Program-made: the position numbers and the translations under genes
The notes under the pieces: model-generated
Seen by the model: the letters and a program-made list of their open reading frames with translations, nothing else
Told to the model about the DNA's origin: nothing
Databases searched by the model: none
Part shown: positions 52,584 through 61,093 of the stretch, one piece after another
Position numbering within the stretch: position 1 is the stretch's first letter
Layout: each line of letters opens with the position of its first letter
DNA from: UBA10349 sp003485905
Lineage (GTDB): Bacteria; Pseudomonadota; Gammaproteobacteria; Arenicellales; Arenicellaceae
DNA length: 64,000 nucleotides
Reading direction: 5' to 3'
NCBI GenBank assembly: GCA_943787185.1
Contig: CALSLL010000001.1
Span: 806,001-870,000 of the forward strand

Positions 52584-54284
52584 ATGCCTATGAAATATTT
52601 ACTGCTAATCATGGTTTTAATGCCAAACCTCGCGTGGTCCGCCACCTTGCGCGGCAGTGTTGATCGCAACCAAATTACTAGCAACGACATGCTGCAATTT
52701 CAATTGCAGTACGATGAACGTGCAGCGACGGATCAGCTCGATTTATCAGCGCTAGAAGCAGATTGGGAAGTATTGGATATCCGACCACAATCCAGTAGTA
52801 GCCTGAGAATCGTCAATGGTGTTCAGACTCAGGACATCTATACAGTCTGGGCAATAACCATGGCACCGCGCAGAGAGGGAACGCTGCTTATTCCAGCCAT
52901 TACCGTAGACGGCGCGGAAAGCAACTCAATCAGCATCCAGGTAAGTGAACAAAGTGCCAGTGCAGCTGCTAAACAACCTATAAAAGTAACGGTTTCTGCT
53001 GAACCTCGAAGTGCCGTCATTGATCAACAAGTAATCGTAACTGTTGAACTATCTCTCCTGAGTAGCACGCAGATTTCGAATATCAGCGGGACACCACTTG
53101 AACTTGAAAATGCGTATGTAGAGCAGCTCGCCCAAGACGAACTCTCTAAAATTGACAATGGAATTGAACACCAGATAGTACGTTGGACATACGCGGTATT
53201 TCCCAACCAAACGGGAGAGCTAACTATCCCACGTCAGACATTCTCTGGAGTAATTCCCGCTCGCCAGAGACGCGGCCCATTTGACGTTTTCGGTCAACGA
53301 GGGCAACAAGTTAATGCTCGAAGCGAGAGCGTGACCATAAACGTGGCTGCTGCCCAAGAAAAACCGGGTGCTGTGTGGTTTCCTGCGGAGGCTGTCAAAA
53401 TCGAGGCGTTTTGGAGTGATCCGTCCCGTCAGCTTAGGGTCGGTGAGCCACTCACCAGAACAATTGAAATAACGGCCTTTGGACAACGGGCGGAACTTAT
53501 TCCTCCAACACCTGCAAGCGACCCCACTCAATCCTACAAATCGTATCAAGATCAACCACAGTTAGACACTCAAATAGCGGCTAGCTCACTCGTGGGTGTA
53601 CGCAATGAATCACAAGCTATTGTACCAACTGTTGCAGGCTCACTTAGCTTGCCTGCTCTTACCGTTAATTGGTGGAATACCAACAGCCAACGTTGGGAGG
53701 AAGCTCGCCTGGAAAGCACAGTTGTTGAAGTACTTCCCGCAGCCATATCAGAAACGACACCAACAGTTGATTTATTAGATAACACAGCAGTAAGCACTGA
53801 TTCAGGTACCCCAATATTTAGCACGCAAGATCAAGGTAGCTTAGTTTGGCAGTGGGCGGCACTTGCTCTACTGGGAATCACTCTAATTCAGGCCTGGTTT
53901 CTATATAAACGCCCTACCGTTAGTAAGGCCACTAGCCACCCGAACGAATTGAATAATTCACAAAGCGAACGGCAAGCCTGGGGTAAATTAGCCAAAACTA
54001 TCGATTCGGCAAATGCAAAGCAGATTCGGACAGCCATTTTAAATTGGAGTCAGGCTGCCTACCCAAGCCAACGTCGCCATAGCATCGATATATTGGCTAC
54101 AAAAATCAAATCAATAGAATTCACAAATGCACTGCGGCAACTTGATCGGAGTATATATTCAGGTGCAGATGCTGCACTTGATAGAAACGCAATCAAACAA
54201 GGTCTGCAATATTTACGCCTGCAAGCAAACAATACTGAGTCTAAACGAAGCGACGCACTGCCCCAGCTCTACCCAACTAGCTGA
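52584..54284 (+). CDS. BatD-like protein
   Basis: 566 residues. Signal peptide (KYLLLIMVLMPNLAWSA), then beta-sandwich regions beginning TLRGSVDRNQITSNDMLQFQLQYDE and QPIKVTVSAEPRSAVIDQQVIVTVEL, which are typical BatD immunoglobulin-like domains. A membrane helix (LVWQWAALALLGITLIQAWFLY, about 413-433) and a cytoplasmic helical tail follow. It closes the MoxR-Bat operon and converges on the S-formylglutathione hydrolase gene with five bases between stops. Confidence 0.9.
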   Translation: MPMKYLLLIMVLMPNLAWSATLRGSVDRNQITSNDMLQFQLQYDERAATDQLDLSALEADWEVLDIRPQSSSSLRIVNGVQTQDIYTVWAITMAPRREGTLLIPAITVDGAESNSISIQVSEQSASAAAKQPIKVTVSAEPRSAVIDQQVIVTVELSLLSSTQISNISGTPLELENAYVEQLAQDELSKIDNGIEHQIVRWTYAVFPNQTGELTIPRQTFSGVIPARQRRGPFDVFGQRGQQVNARSESVTINVAAAQEKPGAVWFPAEAVKIEAFWSDPSRQLRVGEPLTRTIEITAFGQRAELIPPTPASDPTQSYKSYQDQPQLDTQIAASSLVGVRNESQAIVPTVAGSLSLPALTVNWWNTNSQRWEEARLESTVVEVLPAAISETTPTVDLLDNTAVSTDSGTPIFSTQDQGSLVWQWAALALLGITLIQAWFLYKRPTVSKATSHPNELNNSQSERQAWGKLAKTIDSANAKQIRTAILNWSQAAYPSQRRHSIDILATKIKSIEFTNALRQLDRSIYSGADAALDRNAIKQGLQYLRLQANNTESKRSDALPQLYPTS

Positions 54285-54289
54285 CTGAG

Positions 54290-55129
54290 TTAAACGTTTA
54301 AAGCCTCTGCGTGAAAAGCAATATGCTCTTCAATAAAGCTCGCTATAAAAAAATAGCTGTGGTCATAACCGGATTGCATCCGGATAGTCATCGGGTAGCC
54401 CGCTTGTTCAGCAGCCGCTTGTAACAATTCTGTTCGTAACTGCTCCTCAAGAAAGCTATCTGCATCTCCCTGATCAATTAATACCGGAAGGTGTTGCGAA
54501 GCCCGAGCCACTAACTCACAAGTATCATGCTTTTTCCAAGCAGCTTTATTCGACCCGAGATAATTACCCAGAGCTTTGTTCCCCCAAGGAACCTGACTTG
54601 GCGCAACTATCGGTGAAAACGCTGAGACTGACTTATAAATCTCAGGATTATTTAAGGCAATCGTTAATGCTCCATGTCCTCCCATAGAATGCCCAGATAT
54701 TGCTACCTGTGTAGAGTCGATCGGGAAACCTGAATTAACCAGTTCAGGCAATTCAGCAACTACGTAATCATACATTTTATAGTTTCTAAGCCATGGCTTC
54801 TGCGTAGCATTCACGTAAAACCCCGCCCCCAAACCAAAATCCCAATGTTCTTCGGGATCATCAGGTACATCTTTACCGCGCGGACTAGTGTCGGGGCATA
54901 CAATAGCGATACCGTATTTAGCCGCGTATTGCTGTGCGCCCGCTTTAGTAACAAAGTTTTGATCGTTGCAGGTCAATCCTGACAACCAGTACAGCACCGG
55001 CAGTGAACCCGCTTCGGCTTGCGGCGGTAAAAATACCGAAAAGGACATCTCGCAATTAAGCACATCGGAGCTGTGCTTATACTGTAGCTGTTGCCCCCCA
55101 AACACTTTATTTTCGCTAGTTTTTTCCAC
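54290..55129 (-). CDS. fghA: S-formylglutathione hydrolase
   Basis: Second enzyme of glutathione-dependent formaldehyde oxidation: hydrolyses S-formylglutathione to formate and glutathione. Nucleophile Ser148 is in AISGHSMGGHGA, the acid is in LIDQGDADSFL and the base His in QSGYDHSYFF. 279 residues, full length, with LPVLYWLSGLTCNDQNF. GTG start at 55129 with an AGAAGGAAAG region upstream. The matching dehydrogenase lies 2.4 kb away on the same strand. Confidence 0.96.
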   Translation of the reverse strand: MEKTSENKVFGGQQLQYKHSSDVLNCEMSFSVFLPPQAEAGSLPVLYWLSGLTCNDQNFVTKAGAQQYAAKYGIAIVCPDTSPRGKDVPDDPEEHWDFGLGAGFYVNATQKPWLRNYKMYDYVVAELPELVNSGFPIDSTQVAISGHSMGGHGALTIALNNPEIYKSVSAFSPIVAPSQVPWGNKALGNYLGSNKAAWKKHDTCELVARASQHLPVLIDQGDADSFLEEQLRTELLQAAAEQAGYPMTIRMQSGYDHSYFFIASFIEEHIAFHAEALNV

Positions 55130-55238
55130 TCTTAACTTTCCTTCTCTCTAATCTCTACATCCAGCAGTAATAACTCTGCGTCGAACGGGTCAATACAACT
55201 TTGCACATTCCATTTACTATCGATTTAATATTGATTTA

Positions 55239-56744
55239 TTACTTCAAAATATCGGTGATTTTCCCCTGTGGTGTGAGATCCTTGCCCATTAAACCCGGAT
55301 GATCCGGAGAGACCCAATGCGCAGTAAAAGCAGAATTATCATCCGCATCCGACATTCTGGTCTTATAGATATCCTCCAATTGCGGGTTTTCTGGCAGGGT
55401 TGCCATTACCGGAATAATATACTCCCAAACCACCTCACCAGAAGGTGTTACCTGAATCACATGCCCTTGCCTACCGGCTATTGCTAATGTATTGCCGTTT
55501 GGCAAACGTTGTAAGCCTGAGATATTGTGACTATTAAAGCTATTAGGCTGACGCGCCTTAAAACTCCATACCACCTGAGCCGCAGGATCATCCGTCTCAA
55601 TCTCCGATAAGTACTCAGTATCTGGATAGGTTCCCTTGTAAGGATTGACTTCCAACAGCTGCGACTGATGGGGCCCAGGGTGTCTTGAACCATTCTGAAA
55701 GATAAGGATATTGCCTGCGCCCGGCAACCCTTCCTTAATCCATTGAGAATCATGATGATGAAAAAGTCTTTGATCACCATCGGACGTAACGTTACCGCTT
55801 GCATTATAGCTTGGTGCTTCACCAGAGTTATACAGGCTTGGGTTCCCCCAACGATACAAAATATCTCCTTTAGGTCCTGCCGCTAATGCCTTACTCGCCT
55901 CGAAATCACCTCGCACAAATGTACCACCATGATCGACAATTAAGAATTCACCCATCGAGTCATTATTTACAATGATTTGATCTAGCTCTTGATTATAGTC
56001 AAGTGCGTTTTGGTGAATAAAATCTCCACTAAGGCCCTTACCCCAATTGAGATTAATCTTTCCCAAATTCTCCGAAAGTTGTCCATAATTTGGCCAGGCT
56101 GAATTTTTGTCCTGAACAACATGATCAAGTGACCACCATTGCCAAACTATATTACCGTTCATATCAACTTCTACAACCCCATCCGGGGCGGCATTCCATT
56201 CAACAGCAGGATCGGCACCAGCAGCAATTGCCTGCTCCTGAGTCATAGGCATTTGTGAAATAAAGATGACTGTCCACTCATTAAGGTGCTTATTCCAAAT
56301 CCTTTTGAAATTGTGATGGTAACGGTAGCCCTCGCGAGGGTCAGTAAAATCCCAAATCAGATTCCCATCCCAGTCGAGCTCCTGCAAGGCGCGCTCTCCA
56401 TCGTATCTATGTACGGCATTGCTTATTCCCTGAATAATGCTCCCCGTCTCGGTCAAGCGAGCCGTCTTTTCCATCGCATAGCCAAGGCCCTCGTACTCGG
56501 TAGCAATTGTTTTCCACTTGTGAACTACATTGCCATCTATATCTACAAGATAGGTATATTGATGCTCTTCTAGAGGATGAATATTCGAAAACATCAGATA
56601 GCCGCTAGCCGCCTTATCAGGATCAGAATAAATCAACTCGGTAGGCCCGTGAAAAGACTCATACGCTGAAGTCGAATCGATCGTCACCATAAAAACTGCA
56701 ACAAGCATGGCTAGATGGCTCTTTATTTTTACCCCGTTAAACAT
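55239..56744 (-). CDS. Exported arylsulfotransferase-like (ASST family) protein
   Basis: 501 residues with a signal peptide ending about TSAYESF. Repeated beta-propeller blades of the arylsulfotransferase type are visible: TYLVDIDGNVVHKWK, LQELDWDGNLIWDF, GVVEVDMNGNIVWQWWSLDH, HVIQVTPSGEVVWEYI. Conserved histidines include YRYHHNFKRI, LFHHHDSQW and the region FIHQNALDYN. The family transfers sulfate between phenols, but many members are uncharacterised. It lies between the two formaldehyde genes, on the same strand. ATG at 56744 is used; a TTG precedes it. Substrate unknown. Confidence 0.82.
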   Translation of the reverse strand: MFNGVKIKSHLAMLVAVFMVTIDSTSAYESFHGPTELIYSDPDKAASGYLMFSNIHPLEEHQYTYLVDIDGNVVHKWKTIATEYEGLGYAMEKTARLTETGSIIQGISNAVHRYDGERALQELDWDGNLIWDFTDPREGYRYHHNFKRIWNKHLNEWTVIFISQMPMTQEQAIAAGADPAVEWNAAPDGVVEVDMNGNIVWQWWSLDHVVQDKNSAWPNYGQLSENLGKINLNWGKGLSGDFIHQNALDYNQELDQIIVNNDSMGEFLIVDHGGTFVRGDFEASKALAAGPKGDILYRWGNPSLYNSGEAPSYNASGNVTSDGDQRLFHHHDSQWIKEGLPGAGNILIFQNGSRHPGPHQSQLLEVNPYKGTYPDTEYLSEIETDDPAAQVVWSFKARQPNSFNSHNISGLQRLPNGNTLAIAGRQGHVIQVTPSGEVVWEYIIPVMATLPENPQLEDIYKTRMSDADDNSAFTAHWVSPDHPGLMGKDLTPQGKITDILK

Positions 56745-56949
56745 CAATATATTCTCCGAATAATGAATGCATCAGATTGATACGTATCTGTAATTTGCTT
56801 AGTCGGCTGATTGTGCCGCACCAAATTTGAAATGTTAAGCGGATTCACCATAACCACCCATTTGTTTACAAATTTGGAATTTTCGCAGTTTTATATACAC
56901 TGGAGCGAGACGGTTGTGCGAACACTCATCAACCGCGGGAGATAACAAT

Positions 56950-57381
56950 ATGAAAATTGAACAATTATTAGCTAAAAAAGGAAATGATGTATGCAGCATC
57001 AATCCTGAAGCCTCGGTATATGAAGCAATCCAAAAAATGGCTGAAAAAAACGTCGGTGCTCTGCTGGTAATGCACGAAGATAAAGTCGCTGGGATAATTT
57101 CCGAGCGTGACTATACGCGCAAACTAATATTGAAAAATCGCTCCTCTAAAGATACCCCGGTTGCGGACGTGATGACTAAAGACGTGTGCTACGTGACTCA
57201 GCAAGAACAAGTCAACGAATGCATGGCCTTAATGACCGAAAAACGTATTCGTCATTTGCCGGTTATCGAAGACGGGAAAGTTTTAGGAGTCATCAGTCTC
57301 GGGGACGTGGTTAAAACCATAATCGATGAACAAGATCACGAAATTCAGGATTACGAGCAGTACATCCGCGGCTGGTACTAG
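56950..57381 (+). CDS. CBS-domain pair protein
   Basis: 143 residues: two CBS motifs (INPEASVYEAIQKMAEKNVGALLVM; YVTQQEQVNECMALMTEKRIRHLPVIEDGKVLGVISLGDVV). Such small stand-alone modules bind adenosyl ligands such as AMP or SAM, or NADH, and regulate partners. ATG at 56950 has GGGAG at a good distance; an earlier ATG at 56914 lacks one. Divergent from the arylsulfotransferase gene. Partner unknown. Confidence 0.9.
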   Translation: MKIEQLLAKKGNDVCSINPEASVYEAIQKMAEKNVGALLVMHEDKVAGIISERDYTRKLILKNRSSKDTPVADVMTKDVCYVTQQEQVNECMALMTEKRIRHLPVIEDGKVLGVISLGDVVKTIIDEQDHEIQDYEQYIRGWY

Positions 57382-57421
57382 CAATAATAACGTAAACGGC
57401 TACCTGAATTAAGCAGCTACC

Positions 57422-57453
57422 CAAGTGCTGCGCACCACAGTGCATTGCACTTG
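57422..57453. terminator. Hairpin between convergent CBS and dehydrogenase genes
   Basis: CAAGTGC (57422-57428) pairs with GCACTTG (57447-57453), perfect over seven bases with an 18-base loop, between two convergent genes. No strong U-run, so it may act as a weak or bidirectional terminator. Confidence 0.5.
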
Positions 57454-57500
57454 TTAGCCATAGTTATCTAATTAGTGACTGAACCAGGTCTGCTCTCGAC

Positions 57501-58607
57501 CTAGTAAAGCACTACCGATCGAATCGACTCACCCGAATGCATCAACTGGAACGCATTATTAATGTCGTCCAGCGGCATTGTGTGTGTAATCAAATCATCG
57601 ATATTAATTTTCCCATCCATATACCAATCAACAATCTTAGGTACGTCAGTACGGCCACGGGCACCACCAAAAGCAGTACCTCGCCAAACTCTGCCGGTTA
57701 CCAGCTGAAATGGCCGAGTTGCGATCTCTTTACCCGCACCCGCCACACCAATAATTACAGATTCTCCCCAGCCCTTATGACAACACTCAAGCGCCTGACG
57801 CATGGTGTCAACATTTCCGATGCATTCAAAGCTGTAGTCTGCGCCACCATCGGTAGCATCAACGATTGCGCCAACCACATCATCCACCTCTTTTGGATTG
57901 ATAAAATCAGTCATTCCAAACTGCTCAGCGAGCCCCTTTTTGGACTCATTAATATCTACCCCAATAATTTTATTTGCACCCACCAAACGCGCTCCTTGTA
58001 TTACGTTCAGACCGATGCCACCCAAACCAAACACGACAACATTAGAGCCCGGCCCAACTTTTGCATCAAACGCGACTGCACCGACACCAGTGGTTACACC
58101 ACAACCGATGTAGCAAATTTTATCGAATGGCGCATCATCCCGCACCTTCGCCAGGGCAATCTCGGGTAACACGGTGTAATTTGAAAATGTAGAACAACCC
58201 ATATAGTGAAGCAGCGGCTTTCCGTCCAAACTAAAACGACTTTGGCCATCTGGCATTACACCCTTTCCTTGAGTTTCGCGAATCGCCTGACAAAGATTAG
58301 TTTTGGGGTGCAGGCAGTAATCACACTCACGACACTCTGGCGTGTAAAGCGGAATCACGTGATCCCCCGGCTTTACAGACGTAACACCAGCGCCCACTTC
58401 TTGAACAATCCCAGCGCCTTCATGCCCGAGAATAGCGGGAAATTCACCTTCCGGATCATCGCCCGACAAAGTAAACGCGTCGGTATGGCAAACCCCAGTG
58501 GCCTTAATTTCAACCAAAACCTCACCGGCCTTCGGCCCTTCTAAATCCACATCTACAATTTCAAGGGGTTTCCCGGCGCCAAACGCAACCGCTGCACGTG
58601 TTTTCAT
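57501..58607 (-). CDS. frmA: S-(hydroxymethyl)glutathione dehydrogenase / class III alcohol dehydrogenase
   Basis: Oxidises the formaldehyde-glutathione adduct to S-formylglutathione using NAD. Catalytic zinc ligands are in TGVCHTDAF and LGHEGAGIVQEVG; structural zinc in CRECDYCLHPKTNLC; cofactor loop VVVFGLGGIGLNVIQGARLVG. 368 residues, class III length. The conserved GGARGRTDVPKIVDWYMDG also fits this class. Works with FghA upstream to detoxify formaldehyde; no FrmR repressor gene is seen nearby. Confidence 0.96.
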   Translation of the reverse strand: MKTRAAVAFGAGKPLEIVDVDLEGPKAGEVLVEIKATGVCHTDAFTLSGDDPEGEFPAILGHEGAGIVQEVGAGVTSVKPGDHVIPLYTPECRECDYCLHPKTNLCQAIRETQGKGVMPDGQSRFSLDGKPLLHYMGCSTFSNYTVLPEIALAKVRDDAPFDKICYIGCGVTTGVGAVAFDAKVGPGSNVVVFGLGGIGLNVIQGARLVGANKIIGVDINESKKGLAEQFGMTDFINPKEVDDVVGAIVDATDGGADYSFECIGNVDTMRQALECCHKGWGESVIIGVAGAGKEIATRPFQLVTGRVWRGTAFGGARGRTDVPKIVDWYMDGKINIDDLITHTMPLDDINNAFQLMHSGESIRSVVLY

Positions 58608-58762
58608 TATAATTCTCGTCCTATTTCGATTTCTGTTTCACAATCTGATTCACCAGCAGAAACATATTTATACTTAATCTCGTCGCGGAATGATGCCACA
58701 GGATTAAATGCGCTGGAACATTCCAATTGAAAAAACATTAGATACCGCACTAACCAACAACT

Positions 58763-59728
58763 TCAGTGACGCTCTAGCCATTCACAAATTCGATCCACGT
58801 AATAAAACTCTGAAAACGAAAAATTATGGCTAAACCCAACATGCCCGCCCGAACGGGGAGCTTCAATTTGAAAATAGGCATTCTGATCGGCATGCTCAAA
58901 CGGAAAACAAGAATCTGAAAGCAACGGATCATTTCTAGCGTTTACCAACAGCGTTGGCACTTCTATATTTAAAATATATTGCAGGCAGCTAACCCGCCGG
59001 TAGTAGTTTTCTGCATTTCCAAATCCGTTTAAGGGTCCTGTAAATTGGTCATCAAATTCGAACAACGTTGTACTCTTTAACGCAGCATTGCAGTCAATCC
59101 CCTGCTCGTAAATCGAACGATGCCGCCGAACACGAGACTTTAATTCGCGTAGAAAGCGCTTGCCGTAAATCAAATGTGGCAACCCTTGGTTTATCACTTG
59201 CGCCGCACCAGTAAAATCACACGGTACAGATATTCCTATCCCTGCAACAAGCTTCGCAGGCCGGTCGATATCGGGGTTCCCTAAATAGTTAAGGGTGATA
59301 TTGCCCCCAAGACTAAATCCACATGCGGCAATTTTTGCGTAGCAAGAGTGGTCTTTACACACGTAATCAATGACATCTCGCAAATCTTCGATTGCACCTC
59401 CGTGATAAGTGCGAGGCCTGGTCAACGTTCCGCCTTCAGTCCCCCTATGGTTGAGCAACAATACGTCCCAGCCCGCGTTACTCAAGCGGTGCGCCGTTGC
59501 TGTCATATAAACGCGACGTGAATGGCCTTCCAATCCAGGCAACACGATTAGCAGACCCTCCGAGCCATTACGCAACCAATCTACGGTTATCAGCTCTCCA
59601 TCAGTTAACCTAATGGAGTCTCGTACCAATGCATTTTGCTCAGAACTACCCAGCAACGCAGGTAAAATTGTTGATAGATGTGGGAATCTAAGTAACGGAT
59701 TGGGAGGCTGATAAGATCTATCTGTCAT
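58763..59728 (-). CDS. YheT-like alpha/beta hydrolase
   Basis: 321 residues of the alpha/beta hydrolase family (EstF1/YheT group). Nucleophile in AACGFSLGGNITLNYLG (GxSxGG), acid in LVNARNDPLLS, base in RSGGHVGFSHNF. Start N-terminus PPNPLLRFPHLSTILPALL is typical. ATG at 59728 has AGGATTTTTC before it and fits relatives; a start 30 bases upstream is also open. Ester substrate unknown. Confidence 0.9.
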   Translation of the reverse strand: MTDRSYQPPNPLLRFPHLSTILPALLGSSEQNALVRDSIRLTDGELITVDWLRNGSEGLLIVLPGLEGHSRRVYMTATAHRLSNAGWDVLLLNHRGTEGGTLTRPRTYHGGAIEDLRDVIDYVCKDHSCYAKIAACGFSLGGNITLNYLGNPDIDRPAKLVAGIGISVPCDFTGAAQVINQGLPHLIYGKRFLRELKSRVRRHRSIYEQGIDCNAALKSTTLFEFDDQFTGPLNGFGNAENYYRRVSCLQYILNIEVPTLLVNARNDPLLSDSCFPFEHADQNAYFQIEAPRSGGHVGFSHNFSFSEFYYVDRICEWLERH

Positions 59729-59946
59729 GAAAAATCCTGATACTGGGATCACCCTCATCTTTCATTGCATGCCTTCCCGCCTAAGAATTATCTACCCAAC
59801 AGCGATGGCCGCGGTCAAGCTAGTAATTATAGATAGTAAATGTATTGCGTCTAACACATCATTAAAAATGCAAATCAGGTCTATAATCGATACGATACTC
59901 GCAACAAAACGCGCGCTCAAAAAGCGCAGGATAAAAAGCAACTAAA

Positions 59947-61047
59947 GTGTCTATTAAAAAGTGGGGGCTAGCGATAGGCGTCTGTCTAGTTATCGTAATT
60001 GCTCTATACGCGATTAAAGCGTCACAAATATCGGCTGCAATAGAACAAGCCGCCGCGTACCCAGAGCCAATGGAAACCGTGGAGTTTGCTACCGCGACGG
60101 CAGACGTGTGGACACCATCAATCGAGGTGATCGCAGAAACACAAGCCACACAATCAATTGAGTTAAGAAATGAACTGTCCGGCGTGGTTGCAGAAGTCCG
60201 TGTACGAGCTGGCCAAACCATAAAAAAAGGACAGCTATTTCTAAGCCTTGAGACCATTGAAGAGCAAGCAAAACTAGCGGCCATTCAAGCGAATCTAAAA
60301 CTTGCAGAAACCGATTACCGGCGAATGGTTTCTGTTGTAGAAAAAGGGGCAGCTTCTGAATCCAGCAAAGATCAGGCCGAAGCTGTTCGCGATTCACTGC
60401 TTGCTGATGCGGGTGAGCTCGAAGCGACAATAAACAAAAAGAATATTCGATCTCCATTTGATGCAATTGCAGGCTTGCACTCACTGGAAGTTGGTCAATA
60501 TTTAACACCCGGAGAACTGCTAACCACATTGGTCGGGATCAGCGACGTTTTATGGGTAAATTTTAGTCTCCCACAACAATTAGCAAAATTGAACATAGGC
60601 GATCTGATCCAAGTTTCAGCCGACGGATTTTACACCGGAGTGCGTGAGGCTCACATTATTGCGAAAGATTCTGTAGCCAACTCTTCATCGAGAAATGTTC
60701 GCTTTCGGGCAGAAATTAAAAATAGCGATGGCTTGCTTATTTCCGGCATGGCACTGGTTGCACAGGTGCCAACAGGCGCAAAACAAGGTGGACAGGTATT
60801 GCCAGTTACAGCTATCCGATACGATAGCAATGGCACATATGTGTACCGATTAGAACCTTTGGAGCCTGGAACTCAGCGGGGTACACACCGCGCTAGAAAG
60901 ACCTACGTAGAACTTGGTGGAGAGCGCGCGCAGCAAGCACTGGTTCTCGATGGATTAACAGCGGGCGATATCATCGCATCCGTCGGGTCCTTTAAGCTAC
61001 GTGAGGGCATATTGGTGAATGCCCTATCGCCAGTGTCGCCACTCTAA
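59947..61047 (+). CDS. RND efflux periplasmic adaptor (membrane fusion protein)
   Basis: 366 residues. Membrane anchor (GLAIGVCLVIVIALYAIKA) and a barrel-sandwich/hairpin region: LRNELSGVVAEVRVRAGQTIKKGQLFLSLE, coiled coil (KLAAIQANLKLAETDYRRMVSVVEKG), and second lipoyl half IRSPFDAIAGLHSLEVGQYLTPGELLTTLV. It links the inner-membrane RND permease downstream to an outer-membrane channel that is not in this window. GTG start with an AGGA further upstream than usual. Confidence 0.92.
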   Translation: MSIKKWGLAIGVCLVIVIALYAIKASQISAAIEQAAAYPEPMETVEFATATADVWTPSIEVIAETQATQSIELRNELSGVVAEVRVRAGQTIKKGQLFLSLETIEEQAKLAAIQANLKLAETDYRRMVSVVEKGAASESSKDQAEAVRDSLLADAGELEATINKKNIRSPFDAIAGLHSLEVGQYLTPGELLTTLVGISDVLWVNFSLPQQLAKLNIGDLIQVSADGFYTGVREAHIIAKDSVANSSSRNVRFRAEIKNSDGLLISGMALVAQVPTGAKQGGQVLPVTAIRYDSNGTYVYRLEPLEPGTQRGTHRARKTYVELGGERAQQALVLDGLTAGDIIASVGSFKLREGILVNALSPVSPL

Positions 61048-61093
61048 TCGAGGTTTTAGTAGGCACTCTAGTAAGCGCCCTGACTACTTACCA

